A stretch of DNA of 64,000 bases from Streptomyces radiopugnans (GCF_900110735.1 NZ_FOET01000002.1:435733-499732), one strand, 5' to 3'. Shown: positions 35,327-44,529, counted from the stretch's first letter. Numbers and translations: made by a program. Notes: generated from the sequence alone by a model not told the origin.

Positions 35327-36108
35327 CGGCACCGGCCCCCCGCGCACCGCGCCCCGACCACCCCTTCTTCGACCACCCCGTCCCCCTGGCCTTCGCCCAC
35401 CGGGGCGGCGCCGCGCCGGGAGCGGAGAACACCCACGGCGCCTTCGCGCGGGCGGTGGAGCTGGGCTACCGCTATCTGGAGACCGACGTGCACGCCACGG
35501 CGGACGGAAAGCTGGTCGCCTTCCACGACGCCACGCTGGACCGGGTCACCGACGGCAGCGGGGCGATCGCCTCCCTGCCGTGGGCACAGGTGCGGCGGGT
35601 CCGGGTGGGCGGCGGCGAGCCGGTGCCGCTCTTCGCCGACCTGCTGCGCGCCTTCCCCCGCGCCCGCTGGAACATCGACGTCAAGGCGGACGCCGCGCTC
35701 GCCCCGCTGCTGGATGTCCTGGACCGCGCCGACGCCTGGGACCGGGTGTGCCTGGGGGCCTTCGACGAGTCCCGGGTGGCCCGGGCCCGGCGCCTGGCGG
35801 GCCCGCGGCTGGCCACCTCGCTGGGCACGCGCGGCGTCCTGGGCCTGCGGCTGCGCTCGTACCGCCTGCCGGGCGCGGTCGGCCGCGGCGCGCTGTGCGC
35901 GCAGGTCCCGGTGCGGCACGGCGGGATACCGGTGGCGGACCGGGCGTTCGTCCGCCACGCCCACCGCAGGGGCCTGCAGGTGCACGTGTGGACGGTCAAC
36001 GATCCGGAGCGGATGAGGGCGCTGCTGGATCTGGGCGTGGATGGCATCATGACCGATCACATCGAGACACTGCGCACGGTGCTGGCCGAGCGAGGAGCCT
36101 GGATCTGA
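35323..36108 (+). CDS. glycerophosphodiester phosphodiesterase
   Basis: A 261-residue cytoplasmic GDPD with TIM-barrel motifs: AFAHRGG...ENTHGAF, then ETDVHATADGKLVAFHDATLDRVTDG with the catalytic His pair and metal-binding Glu/Asp, and late VHVWTVNDPERMRALLDLGVDGIMTD. It releases glycerol-3-phosphate from deacylated phospholipids. No signal peptide. Start ATG 35323 overlaps the YczE stop. The MFS gene follows in the same direction. Confidence 0.95.
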   Translation: MTAPAPRAPRPDHPFFDHPVPLAFAHRGGAAPGAENTHGAFARAVELGYRYLETDVHATADGKLVAFHDATLDRVTDGSGAIASLPWAQVRRVRVGGGEPVPLFADLLRAFPRARWNIDVKADAALAPLLDVLDRADAWDRVCLGAFDESRVARARRLAGPRLATSLGTRGVLGLRLRSYRLPGAVGRGALCAQVPVRHGGIPVADRAFVRHAHRRGLQVHVWTVNDPERMRALLDLGVDGIMTDHIETLRTVLAERGAWI

Positions 36109-36206
36109 CGTCCGGAGGCCACGGCGTCCGGCAGCCGCCGGACGGCCCGGGCCGCTCCCCCGCCCGCGGCCCCGCGTCGGCGCACGGGACGGACGAGGGG
36201 GCGCGG

Positions 36207-37631
36207 GTGGGCACCGAGACCGTGGCGGGAGCCGGGGACACCGGGGACGCCGGGAGAACCGCGAAGAGCGCGGGCGACGCGGAGGGCTTCGCCGGGGCCG
36301 CCGAGCGGCGCCGCGAGCAGCGCGGCTGGTACTTCTACGACTGGGCGGTCTCCGTCTTCTCCACCAGCGTGCTCACCGTCTTCCTCGGTCCCTATCTGAC
36401 CTCGGTCGCCGAGGCCGCGGCGGACGGCGCCGGTTACGTCCACCCCCTGGGCATCCCGGTACGCGCCGGCGCGTACTTCGCCTACGCCGTCTCCGTCTCG
36501 GTGCTGCTGTCGGTGCTGGTGATGCCGCTGGCCGGGGCGATCGCCGACCGGTCGGGCCGCAAGAAGCCGATCATGGGCGTGTTCGCCTACCTGGGGGCGG
36601 CGGCCACCACGGGGATGTTCTTCCTGGAGGGCGACCGCTACCTGCTGGGCGGGGCGCTGCTGGTGGTGGCGAACGTCTCCTACGCCACGGCCGTGGTGGT
36701 CTACAACTCCTTCCTGCCCCAGATCGCGACCCCCGGGGAGCGGGACGCGGTCTCCTCCCGCGGCTGGGCCTTCGGCTACGCCTCCGGCTCCCTGGTGCTG
36801 GTGGCCAACCTGGCGCTGTTCCTCGGGCACGAGTCGCTGGGGGTGAGCGAGGGCACGGCGGTGCGGATCTGCCTGGCCTCGGCGGGCCTGTGGTGGGCGG
36901 TCTTCGCGATCATCCCGCTGCGGCGGCTGCGCGAGCGGCCCGCCGCCCACACCCCCGCCGGCGCGGCCCCCGGCGGAGGTGTGTCCCTGCGGGGCGGCTG
37001 GCGGCAGCTCGCCGGGACGCTGCGCGACCTGCGCCGCTACCCGCTGACCCTGATGTTCCTGCTGGCCTATCTGCTCTACAACGACGGCGTGCAGACGGTG
37101 ATCACCCAGGCCTCGGTCTTCGGCGCCGGGGAGCTGGGGATGGACCAGACCACCCTCATCGGCGCGATCCTGCTGGTGCAGGTCCTGGCGGTGGCGGGTG
37201 CGCTGCTGCTGGGGCGGCTGGCGGTGCGCTACGGCGCCAAGCGCACGATCCTGGGCTCGCTGGTGGCGTGGACGGCGACGGTGGGCGCCGGGTACGTGCT
37301 GCCCGCGGGCGAGCCGGTGTGGTTCTTCGTGCTGGCCGCGGCGATCGGAATGGTGCTGGGCGGCACCCAGGCGCTGTCCCGGTCGCTGTACGCGCAGCTG
37401 GTGCCGCCGGGCAAGGAGGCGGAGTACTTCTCGCTGTACGAGGTGAGCGACCGCGGCACCAGCTGGCTGGGACCGCTGGTGTTCGGCCTCACCTACCAGC
37501 TCACCGGAAGCTACCGGGACGCGATCATCTCTCTGGTGATCTTCTTCGTTCTGGGTTTCATCCTGCTGCTGCGGGTACCGGTCAGACGAGCGGTGGCGGC
37601 GGTGGGTGCCGCTGCGCCGGATCGGATTTAG
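36207..37631 (+). CDS. MFS transporter, UMF1/ATG22-type
   Basis: A 474-residue transporter with about twelve membrane helices. RGWYFYDWAVSVFSTSVLTVF near residue 38 is the characteristic UMF1-family start, AIADRSGRKKPIMG the MFS loop 2-3 motif, and LGGTQALSRSLYAQLVPPGKEAE the mid-protein signature. Yeast ATG22 exports amino acids from the vacuole; bacterial substrates are unknown. The N-terminal 35 residues are hydrophilic. GTG 36207 follows GGACGAGGGGGC; because no ATG is available and the upstream frame overlaps GDPD, this start is only moderately secure. Confidence 0.86.
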   Translation: MGTETVAGAGDTGDAGRTAKSAGDAEGFAGAAERRREQRGWYFYDWAVSVFSTSVLTVFLGPYLTSVAEAAADGAGYVHPLGIPVRAGAYFAYAVSVSVLLSVLVMPLAGAIADRSGRKKPIMGVFAYLGAAATTGMFFLEGDRYLLGGALLVVANVSYATAVVVYNSFLPQIATPGERDAVSSRGWAFGYASGSLVLVANLALFLGHESLGVSEGTAVRICLASAGLWWAVFAIIPLRRLRERPAAHTPAGAAPGGGVSLRGGWRQLAGTLRDLRRYPLTLMFLLAYLLYNDGVQTVITQASVFGAGELGMDQTTLIGAILLVQVLAVAGALLLGRLAVRYGAKRTILGSLVAWTATVGAGYVLPAGEPVWFFVLAAAIGMVLGGTQALSRSLYAQLVPPGKEAEYFSLYEVSDRGTSWLGPLVFGLTYQLTGSYRDAIISLVIFFVLGFILLLRVPVRRAVAAVGAAAPDRI

Positions 37632-37809
37632 GCCATCGGCCGAAGGGCGGGTAGTGTACGCCTGCAACTCGTCGGATGGACCGTTACCGCACGCCAAAGA
37701 TAGGCGAACGTTACGTTACGCCCCGCGTGGGATGTGACAAAGCGGGCGGCTGCGGGTACCGCATATCCGACGAGGCAGCGGCACGACGGGCGACGCATGT
37801 CCCAGATCG

Positions 37810-37835
37810 GGAATCTTCACCGCCGACCGGACGTT
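37810..37835 (+). promoter_or_regulatory. SigR-type promoter of rbpA
   Basis: GGAAT, exactly 18 bases, GTT: the consensus of the thiol-oxidative-stress sigma factor SigR. It ends 61 bases before the rbpA start. rbpA is an established SigR-regulon member in Streptomyces coelicolor. Confidence 0.8.
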
Positions 37836-37896
37836 GACCGGATGACGACGACAGCGACACCTGTCCTGTGGGCGACAAGCCCGGGAGGCACGATTC

Positions 37897-38274
37897 ATGA
37901 GTGAGCGAGCTCTGCGCGGCACGCGACTCGTGGTGACCAGCTACGAGACCGACCGCGGTATCGACCTGGCGCCGCGCCAGGCCGTGGAGTACGCATGCCA
38001 GAACGGTCATCGGTTCGAGATGCCGTTCTCGGTTGAGGCCGAGATTCCGCCGGAGTGGGAGTGCAAGGTGTGCGGCGCCCAGGCACTCCTGGTCAACGGT
38101 GAGGGGCCCGAGGAGAAGAAGGGCAAGCCCGCGCGTACGCACTGGGACATGCTCATGGAGCGGCGCACCCGTGAGGAGCTGGAGGAGGTGCTGGCCGAGA
38201 GGCTGGCGGTCCTGCGCTCCGGGACCATGAACATCGCCGTGCATCCGCGGGACAGCAAGCGCAAGTCCGCCTGA
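37897..38274 (+). CDS. rbpA: RNA polymerase-binding protein RbpA
   Basis: A 125-residue essential-type actinobacterial transcription factor. After the N-terminal tail (MSERALRGTRL) comes the core domain with YACQNGHRFEMPFS and EWECKVCGAQALL (Cys/His zinc ligands), a basic linker with KPARTHWDMLMERR, and the sigma-interacting helix TREELEEVLAERLAVLR. RbpA binds the beta subunit and group 1/2 sigma factors to stabilise open complexes. ATG 37897 follows GGGAGG. A consensus SigR promoter lies upstream and a very long hairpin follows. Confidence 0.98.
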   Translation: MSERALRGTRLVVTSYETDRGIDLAPRQAVEYACQNGHRFEMPFSVEAEIPPEWECKVCGAQALLVNGEGPEEKKGKPARTHWDMLMERRTREELEEVLAERLAVLRSGTMNIAVHPRDSKRKSA

Positions 38275-38306
38275 CGGCGGCACGCGGCGCCGCGGCACAT
38301 CGGGAG

Positions 38307-38358
38307 CACGTGGGCGAGGGTCCGACCACCGGCCGGTGGTCGGACCCTCGCCCACGTG
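38307..38358. terminator. perfect 52-bp palindromic bidirectional terminator
   Basis: 26-bp arms with no spacer (24-bp stem with GGCC loop in RNA), between convergent rbpA and fxsA. Confidence 0.92.
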
Positions 38359-38382
38359 TGCCTCCGGGCGGGCCCGGCGGGG

Positions 38383-39024
38383 CTAGCGCGCTCCCCCGCC
38401 CTCCCCGCCGCGGGCGTCGCGCTCGTCGTCGCGCACGACCTCCCCCTGGACCACCTTGCCGTCGGGCCGGTGGATGCGGAACTGCTCCTCCGCCGTACGC
38501 GCCTGCCGCAGGGTGTCCTCCAGGGAACCGGGGGCGAAGCCGGTACCGCGGCCGAGCCTGCGTTCCACACCGCGCCGCAGCAGCGCGGCCGTCGGCGGGA
38601 AGACGCACAGCAGCCCGGCCGCGTCCGAGATCAGGCCGGGCAGCATCAGCAGCAGGCCGCCGAGCATGGCCAGCCCGTGTCCGCCCCTGGCGGGCTGAGC
38701 CTCGGGGCGCGGTTCGGCACCCGGCTGGAGGCTCTCGACGGTCTCGACCAGCCCGCGCCAGGCACGGCGCCCGGCGCGCTTGACGACCGCGGCGCCCAGC
38801 ACCGCCCCCGCGACCAGTACGGCCAGGACGACCAGTCCGCTCGTGGCGTCCGCGAGCAGGGTCAGCAGCCAGATCTCCAGGATCACGAAGGCGGCCAGTC
38901 CCAGGGGGACGAAGCTGCGCCGGGGCCGGCGCCGGGGCCCGGCGCCGGAGGGTCCCGGGCCTCCCGGCCCGGGCCGGGAGTGCTGTGGAGGGGGCTCGTA
39001 CGGGTACGGTGCGCCGGTCGTCAT
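38383..39024 (-). CDS. fxsA: FxsA family membrane protein
   Basis: A 213-residue protein. A Pro/Gly-rich N-terminal 35 residues leads into the FxsA core: LGLAAFVILEIWLLTLLADATS, a second helix, and GLAMLGGLLLMLPGLISDAAGLLCVFPP (about 120-150), the family signature. The charged C-terminal tail is cytoplasmic. E. coli FxsA relieves phage T7 exclusion when overproduced; the natural function is unknown. ATG 39024 comes one base after the ppm stop codon, so it is the last gene of the lnt-ppm-fxsA operon. Confidence 0.93.
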   Translation of the reverse strand: MTTGAPYPYEPPPQHSRPGPGGPGPSGAGPRRRPRRSFVPLGLAAFVILEIWLLTLLADATSGLVVLAVLVAGAVLGAAVVKRAGRRAWRGLVETVESLQPGAEPRPEAQPARGGHGLAMLGGLLLMLPGLISDAAGLLCVFPPTAALLRRGVERRLGRGTGFAPGSLEDTLRQARTAEEQFRIHRPDGKVVQGEVVRDDERDARGGEGGGAR

Positions 39025-39025
39025 G

Positions 39026-39796
39026 TCATCCAGTGTGCCTGCGGCCGAGCGCCTGGTTCACACGGGACCGCACCCCCCAGGCGGTGACCCGCCACAGGGC
39101 CTCGGCGACGATGTCGCGGTTCATCTTGCTGTCGCCGCGCTCGCGCTCCACGAAGGTGATGGGTACCTCGACCACCTGGTACCCGGCCTGCACGGCGCGG
39201 TGGGCGAGGTCCACCTGGAAGCAGTAGCCCTGGGAGGCCACGTCGTCCATGCCCAGCCCCAGCAGGGTCTCCTTGCGGAACGCCCGGTAGCCGCCGGTGA
39301 CGTCCCGCAGGGGCACGCCCAGCAGCAGCCGGGAGTAGGTGCTGCCGCCGCGCGAGAGGAACTTGCGGTGGCCGGGCCAGTTGACCACCCGCCCGCCCGG
39401 CACCCAGCGCGAACCCAGCACCAGGTCGGCGCCCTTGAGCGCGGTCAGCAGCCTGGGCAGCTCCTCGGGCTGGTGGGAGCCGTCCGCGTCCATCTCGACC
39501 AGGACGTCGTAGCCGTTGTCGATGCCCCAGCGGAAGCCCGCCAGATAGGCGGCGCCCAGCCCCTCCTTGCCCTCCCGGTGGAGGACCTCGACCTGCTCGT
39601 CCTCCGCCGCCATCTCGTCGGCGACCTTCCCCGTGCCGTCGGGGCTGTTGTCGTCGGCGACCAGGACGTGGGCCTCGGGGACGGCGGTGCGCACTCTGGT
39701 GACGATCGGCCGGATGTTGTCGACCTCGTTGTAGGTCGGGATGATCACGAGGATCCTGCCGAGCGGATCCTTCCGGCGCTGCCGCGCGTCGTTCAC
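39026..39796 (-). CDS. ppm1: polyprenol-phosphate mannose synthase (GT2)
   Basis: A 256-residue GT2 glycosyltransferase that moves mannose from GDP-mannose to polyprenol phosphate, feeding protein O-mannosylation and lipoglycan synthesis. Motifs: VIIPTYNEVDNI, LVADDNSPDGTGKVA, VEMDADGSHQPEELP (DxD), GSRWVPGG, LLGVPLRDVTGGYRAFRK and EVPITFVERERGDSKM. No membrane domain is fused, unlike some dolichol-phosphate synthases. GTG 39796 overlaps the lnt stop by four bases (GTGA), mirroring the physical Lnt-Ppm1 fusion seen in some mycobacteria. Confidence 0.95.
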   Translation of the reverse strand: MNDARQRRKDPLGRILVIIPTYNEVDNIRPIVTRVRTAVPEAHVLVADDNSPDGTGKVADEMAAEDEQVEVLHREGKEGLGAAYLAGFRWGIDNGYDVLVEMDADGSHQPEELPRLLTALKGADLVLGSRWVPGGRVVNWPGHRKFLSRGGSTYSRLLLGVPLRDVTGGYRAFRKETLLGLGMDDVASQGYCFQVDLAHRAVQAGYQVVEVPITFVERERGDSKMNRDIVAEALWRVTAWGVRSRVNQALGRRHTG

Positions 39797-41613
39797 TGCT
39801 GCTGCCTCTTCTCGTCCGTCCTGTTCACCCCGTGTGCCCGCCCCCGTCGGCCGGTCGCGAAGGCCGCGGCGCAGGACAGGACGCCCACCATAGCGAGCAC
39901 CCACTCCGGTACGGAGCCGATCCGGTCGGCGGGGGTGATCTCGTCGCGCAGCGGGAGGTCGGCGGTGATCACATCCTGTGTGAACTCCTCCGTACGCTGC
40001 CCGATCGTGCCGTCGGGGGCGACGACCGCGCTGATGCCGCTGGTGGCGGCGGTGACCACGGCCCGCCCGTGCTCGACGGCCCGCAGCCGGGACATGACCA
40101 GCTGCTGCTCGGGCTGGCCGGTGTTGCCGTAGGTGGCGTTGTTGGTCTGGATCACCAGGGCGCGGGCGCCGTCGTTGACGGTGTCGCGCACGATCTCGTC
40201 GTAGGCCACCTCGAAGCAGATGACGTCGCCGAGCCGGGCGGGGCCGACGTCCATCACCCCGGTGTTCTCACCGGGCCAGAAGTCGCGCGGGACGCGCTGG
40301 AGGCGGGTGACGACCTTGCTGAGCTGGTCCCGGTAGGGAACGTACTCGCCGAAGGGCACCGGGTGCTGCTTGGTGTACGAGGCGCCGGGGCCCGTCTCCG
40401 GGTCCCAGACGATGCCCTGGTTCTCCACGTACCCCTCGCGGTCGGGGTGGTCGACGAGGGCGCCGACGAGGATCGGGGCGCCGACGGCCTTCGCGGCCCG
40501 GTCGATGGCCGCGTACGCCTCGGGGTACCGGTAGGGGTCCAGGTCGGAGGCGTTCTCGGGCCAGATCACCAGTTCGGGCCGCTCGGCCCGGCCCGCCTCC
40601 ACGTCCTCCGCCAGTTCCAGGGTGGCCTCGACGTGGTTGTTCAGGATCAGCATCGGGCGGCCCAGGAAGTCCATGCCGGGCTGCTGGACGTTGCCCTGGA
40701 CGACGGCGATGCGGACGGTGTCGGCCGCCGCGTCGCGGACCGGTACGGCCTGGCCGGCCGCGGTCACGGCGACGGCGAGGACGGCCGCCCCGGCGGCGGC
40801 GAGGGCCGGGCGCGCCGTACGGGGGCCGCCCGTCGCCGGGGCGGCGGTCTCGCCGGCCGCGGCGGTCCCGGTCGCCTCGGCCGCTCCGCGCCGCCGGCGG
40901 GCGGCGGTGACCGCCGCGGCGGCCGAGACGGCCGCCCCGGCCAGCAGGGCGCCGGTCAGCGCGACCGCGAAGGTCACCAGGGGTGCGCCGCCCAGTGCGG
41001 CCAGCGGCAGGAACGGCGAGTCGGTGACGGCGAAGGCCAGCCGCCCCCAGGGGAAACCGCCGAAGGGGATCCGGTCGCGCGCCCACTCCTCGGCGACCCA
41101 CAGGCAGGCGCCCCACAGCGGCCACAGCGGCAGCCGCGAGGTCGCGGCCAGCGCGGCGCCCAACGGGACGAAGAACAGCGACTCCACCAGGGACAGGCCG
41201 AGCACCGCGTCCCAGCCGATGACGTGGAGCCACTTGAGCAGCACGAAGAAGAACGGCAGTCCCATGGCGAGGCCGAGCCAGGCCCCCTGCCGGGCGGTAC
41301 GCCCCCGGGTGAGGAGGGCGAGGGCGGCGACCGCGGCGATCGACAGCGGCCACAGGCCGTACGGGGGGAAGGCGGCGGCCAGGGCGGCGCCGCTCACCGC
41401 CGCCGCCACCGTGCGCCACGCCCCGCGGCGTGCCGACCGGGCCAGGCGGACGGGGAGCCGGGGCGCCGGGGCGGGCCCGGCCGGGTCGGCCGCGCCGGCC
41501 GGGGCTACCCGGGGGGCCTGGGCTGCCGTACGGCGGCGCGGTGACTCGTCCGGACGGTCGGCGGCCGCGCCGCCGGTCTCGGCTTCGGCGGTGGTCTCGG
41601 GACCCGATGGCAC
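39793..41613 (-). CDS. lnt: apolipoprotein N-acyltransferase
   Basis: A 606-residue membrane enzyme that N-acylates the lipoprotein N-terminal Cys. After a long Ala/Pro/Arg-rich cytoplasmic extension (about 70 residues) come roughly seven helices and a periplasmic nitrilase domain. The catalytic triad can be read as Glu in LVIWPENAS, Lys in SYTKQHPVPFGEYVP and Cys in GDVICFEVAYDE. GTG 41613 follows GAAAGG at eight bases and is preferred over the longer frame. First gene of the lnt-ppm-fxsA operon; a plausible vegetative promoter lies just upstream. Confidence 0.95.
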   Translation of the reverse strand: MPSGPETTAEAETGGAAADRPDESPRRRTAAQAPRVAPAGAADPAGPAPAPRLPVRLARSARRGAWRTVAAAVSGAALAAAFPPYGLWPLSIAAVAALALLTRGRTARQGAWLGLAMGLPFFFVLLKWLHVIGWDAVLGLSLVESLFFVPLGAALAATSRLPLWPLWGACLWVAEEWARDRIPFGGFPWGRLAFAVTDSPFLPLAALGGAPLVTFAVALTGALLAGAAVSAAAAVTAARRRRGAAEATGTAAAGETAAPATGGPRTARPALAAAGAAVLAVAVTAAGQAVPVRDAAADTVRIAVVQGNVQQPGMDFLGRPMLILNNHVEATLELAEDVEAGRAERPELVIWPENASDLDPYRYPEAYAAIDRAAKAVGAPILVGALVDHPDREGYVENQGIVWDPETGPGASYTKQHPVPFGEYVPYRDQLSKVVTRLQRVPRDFWPGENTGVMDVGPARLGDVICFEVAYDEIVRDTVNDGARALVIQTNNATYGNTGQPEQQLVMSRLRAVEHGRAVVTAATSGISAVVAPDGTIGQRTEEFTQDVITADLPLRDEITPADRIGSVPEWVLAMVGVLSCAAAFATGRRGRAHGVNRTDEKRQQQ

Positions 41614-41633
41614 GGTCGCGGCCTTTCTTGCAG

Positions 41634-41662
41634 ATCGTGCGGTGACGAGCCCGACCGTACAA
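41634..41662 (-). promoter_or_regulatory. candidate vegetative promoter of lnt-ppm-fxsA
   Basis: Minus strand TTGTAC, 17 bases, CACGAT, 20 bases before GTG 41613. It fits HrdB-type -35/-10 spacing with weak boxes. Confidence 0.38.
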
Positions 41663-42148
41663 CGCCCGGCGGCTCCCATGGGGGCGGGGTGGGACGGATG
41701 CGGAGATTCCACACAGGGGCGGACCAGGGGCAGGAGCAGGGATCTGCTCGGGATCGGGGCCCGGCGCCCTTCGGGCCGACCTGGGACCCGCTGGCTGCGG
41801 ATCGGCCGAAAGTCGTTGTCTACTGAGCCTCCGGGCCCCCACCCGGGTCACACCCGCCGACCAGCCGGGATCCCTCCGTCTCCGTGCCGCGGACGCTGGA
41901 TCTGGCTCCCGGCCGTACGCCGGTGCGACGCACCGCCCATGACCCAGCTCGTTCGACGACTGTGCGCGGAGGATCCCCGGTCGGACATCCTGTGGTGGAC
42001 CCGGCCGAACCTACCCGCCGACCTCCGCCGCCTGTCAACACCCCCACGACCTGCGGCGTTTCTTCAAAGTAGCAGGTCAGTGCCGAGAGAGCCGCCGCGG
42101 GACGGCGAACAGCGGGGACGTCGTTCGGCGGTATGGGCCCGTCCTCCA
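41663..42148. other. long intergenic stretch without a recognisable gene
   Basis: About 490 bases between lnt and the amidohydrolase. Short frames exist but lack coding character. The right part holds an inverted repeat GACCTGC/GCAGGTC (42048-42054 and 42072-42078), possibly the end of the amidohydrolase transcript. Codon-position bias is weaker than in neighbouring genes, so this may be a decayed gene or an RNA/regulatory segment; I cannot tell which. Confidence 0.55.
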
Positions 42149-43816
42149 TCACCCGTTCGGGTGTTCGTAGACCGTCCGTCCCCCGACCACCGTCCGCAGG
42201 CAGACGGGCAGCGGGCGGTCCGGGCCGAGGTCGGGCAGGCCCGGGGTGCCCGAGCGCGGATCGGTGGACCAGGCGGCGATCCGGCCGTCGGGCACCTGCA
42301 CCACCAGGTCGCCGGTGCGCCAGACCGCGTAGTCGGCCGGTGCTCCGGGGACGAGGACGCCGGCGTCGTCGCGGCCGATCGCCCGCCAGCCGCCGCGGGT
42401 GTGGGCGGTGAAGGCGGCGCGGACGGAGATCCGGTGCTCGGGGGTCCGGTGGAAGGCGGCGGCGCGCAGGGTGCCCCAGGGGTCGAGCGGGGTGACGGGG
42501 CTGTCGGAGCCGAGCGCCAGGGGCACACCGGCGCGCAGCAGGGCGGCGTACGGGTTGAGGGTGCGGGCGCGTTCGCGGCCCAGGCGCCGGGCGTACATGC
42601 CGTCCTCGCCGCCCCAGGCGGCGTCGAAGGCAGGCTGGACGGAGGCGGTGAGGGCCAGTTCGGCGAAGGCCGCGATGGTGGCCCCGGTCAGCATCTCGGC
42701 GTGCTCGACGCGGTGCCGGGCGGCCCGCACCCGCTCCAGGCCGACCCGTTCGGCGGCCGCGCGCACGCCCTCGGTGACGGCGGTGAGGGCGGCGTCGCCG
42801 ATGGCATGGAAGCCGGCCTGGATCCCGGCCTCGGTGCAGGCGGCGACGTGGGCGGCGACGGCTTCTGCGTCCAGGTGGCCGGTGCCGCGGTGGCCGGCGT
42901 CGGCGTAGGGCTCGTGCAGATGGGCGGTGTGGGAGCCCAGGGAGCCGTCGGCGAAGAGGTCGCCCGCGGCGCCGAGGGCGCCGAGCTCGCGCACCCGCCG
43001 CGCGCCCTCGGGGGAGGTGATGTGCTCGGCCCAGTAGCCGAAGACGCGGGGCCCGGGCTCGGCGGCGGCCAGCTCCAGCAGGCCGGTGAGGTCGTCCTCG
43101 CTCGAGATCTCCGGTCCCGCGCACTCGTGGAGGGTGCCGATGCCGCGGGAGGCGGCGTGGCGCAGGGCGGCGCGCTGGGCGTCGGTGCGCTGGGCCGGGG
43201 TGACGGAGGCGTGGGCGACGGCGCGCACCGCGTGGTGGGCGTCGCCGGTCAGGGCGGCGTCGGGGGCGTAACCGGGCAGGTTCGTGACGTCGGCGGCGCC
43301 GGGGACGAGATCGAGCAGCGCGGTGGTGACCAGCGCCGAGTGGACGTCGACGCGGGTGAGGTAGAGCGGCCGGTGGCCGGCGGCCTCGTCGAGTTCGGTG
43401 CGGGAGGGGAGGCTCTGCCCGGACCAGGCGCTGGCGTCCCAGCCGTGGCCGAGCAGGATCCGGTCGTCGGGGCGGGCACGGGCGTGCTCCCGCACGCGCT
43501 CCAGGACCTCCGCCGGGGAGCCGGCGCCGGCCAGGTCGAGGCCGGTGAGGGCCAGGCCGGTCGCGGTGGCGTGGACGTGGGAGTCGGTGAAGGCTGGGGT
43601 GACGAGCGCGCCGTCGAGGTGGACCACCTCGTCGACGCCGTCGGCGAAGGTGTCCGCGGCCCCTTCCGAGCCGACCCAGGCGATGCCGTCGCCGTCGACG
43701 ACCATGGCGGTGGCGAAGGGGTCGGCGGGGCTGTGGACCTCGCCTCCGCGCAGGAGGACGGTGCGGGGGCGGTCGGGGCCGTCGGGGCGGTCGAGAGGGG
43801 CCGTGCTGTCGCTCAT
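42149..43816 (-). CDS. amidohydrolase family 3 protein (YtcJ-like)
   Basis: A 555-residue metal-dependent hydrolase of the amidohydrolase superfamily. LVTPAFTDSHVHATATGL near residue 73 supplies the first HxH metal ligands; GFHAIGDAALTAVTEG and RHRVEHAEMLTG supply further His ligands; LALGSDSPVTPLDPW the catalytic Asp. N-acyl amino acid or related imides are typical guesses for the family; the substrate is not inferable. ATG 43816 follows GGTGGAGAC, eleven bases away. The Lrp-type regulator starts upstream on the same strand with 67 bases between. Confidence 0.92.
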   Translation of the reverse strand: MSDSTAPLDRPDGPDRPRTVLLRGGEVHSPADPFATAMVVDGDGIAWVGSEGAADTFADGVDEVVHLDGALVTPAFTDSHVHATATGLALTGLDLAGAGSPAEVLERVREHARARPDDRILLGHGWDASAWSGQSLPSRTELDEAAGHRPLYLTRVDVHSALVTTALLDLVPGAADVTNLPGYAPDAALTGDAHHAVRAVAHASVTPAQRTDAQRAALRHAASRGIGTLHECAGPEISSEDDLTGLLELAAAEPGPRVFGYWAEHITSPEGARRVRELGALGAAGDLFADGSLGSHTAHLHEPYADAGHRGTGHLDAEAVAAHVAACTEAGIQAGFHAIGDAALTAVTEGVRAAAERVGLERVRAARHRVEHAEMLTGATIAAFAELALTASVQPAFDAAWGGEDGMYARRLGRERARTLNPYAALLRAGVPLALGSDSPVTPLDPWGTLRAAAFHRTPEHRISVRAAFTAHTRGGWRAIGRDDAGVLVPGAPADYAVWRTGDLVVQVPDGRIAAWSTDPRSGTPGLPDLGPDRPLPVCLRTVVGGRTVYEHPNG

Positions 43817-43883
43817 GGCTGCCAGTCTCCACCTCTCCCGCCGCCCTCGGCCGCCGGGGTCGCCCGTACGCGGCACGCGGCCC

Positions 43884-44324
43884 TCACACGCGGGGCGGCC
43901 GGGCCTCGTAGGGGGTGGACAGCACGACGGTGGTGCGGGTGGAGACCCCGGCGAGGGAGCGGATGCGCGCCAGCAGGTGCTCCAGTTCGATGGGGGTGGC
44001 GACCCGGACCTTGAGGATGTAGTTCTCGTCGCCCGCGACGCTGTGGCACGCCTCGATCTCGGGCACCTCGGCGAGCCGGTCGGCGATGTCGTCCGGGGCG
44101 CTGGGGTCGAACGGCTTGACCGAGATGAAGGCCGTCATGGGCAGTCCCACCGCCTCGGGGTCGACGATGGCCGCGTAGCCGCGGATGACACCGCGCTGCT
44201 CCAGCCTGCGGACGCGCTGATGCACCGCCGAGGTCGACAGGCCGGTGGCCCTGCCCAGGTCGGTGTAGCTCATCCGCCCGTCCTTGACGAGCAATTCCAC
44301 GATGCGACGATCCAGCTCCTCCAC
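43884..44324 (-). CDS. Lrp/AsnC family transcriptional regulator
   Basis: A 146-residue regulator: N-terminal helix-turn-helix (MSYTDLGRATGLSTSAVHQRV, about 18-38) and C-terminal RAM ligand domain (AFISVKPFD, EIEACHSVAGDENYILKVRV). Members sense amino acids and act as octamers or higher assemblies. GTG 44324 matches the family start VEELDRRIV; only a weak TAGG precedes it. It lies upstream of the amidohydrolase on the same strand, suggesting it may regulate or be co-transcribed with it. Confidence 0.93.
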   Translation of the reverse strand: MEELDRRIVELLVKDGRMSYTDLGRATGLSTSAVHQRVRRLEQRGVIRGYAAIVDPEAVGLPMTAFISVKPFDPSAPDDIADRLAEVPEIEACHSVAGDENYILKVRVATPIELEHLLARIRSLAGVSTRTTVVLSTPYEARPPRV

Positions 44325-44529
44325 GACAGGCAACCTACTGCGCCGGGCGCACCACGGCACACCGATCGGCCTGCCGGCGACCCCGGGGCGCGGGCGTGTG
44401 ACGAACGCCACATCCGCGCTCCCGTGTCCGGGAAGGCGCGGAGATTACGGACGGGCGGCGCAGGGAAATGCTTGCTGTGGCCGGGACTCCCTCGATCGGA
44501 CACCCGGCAGCCCGTCCAAGGGGGATTGC

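Noticed and set aside
41884..42072. 62-codon frame in the gap before the amidohydrolase
   Set aside because: No ribosome site, Pro/Arg-rich content and no family resemblance; treated as non-coding.
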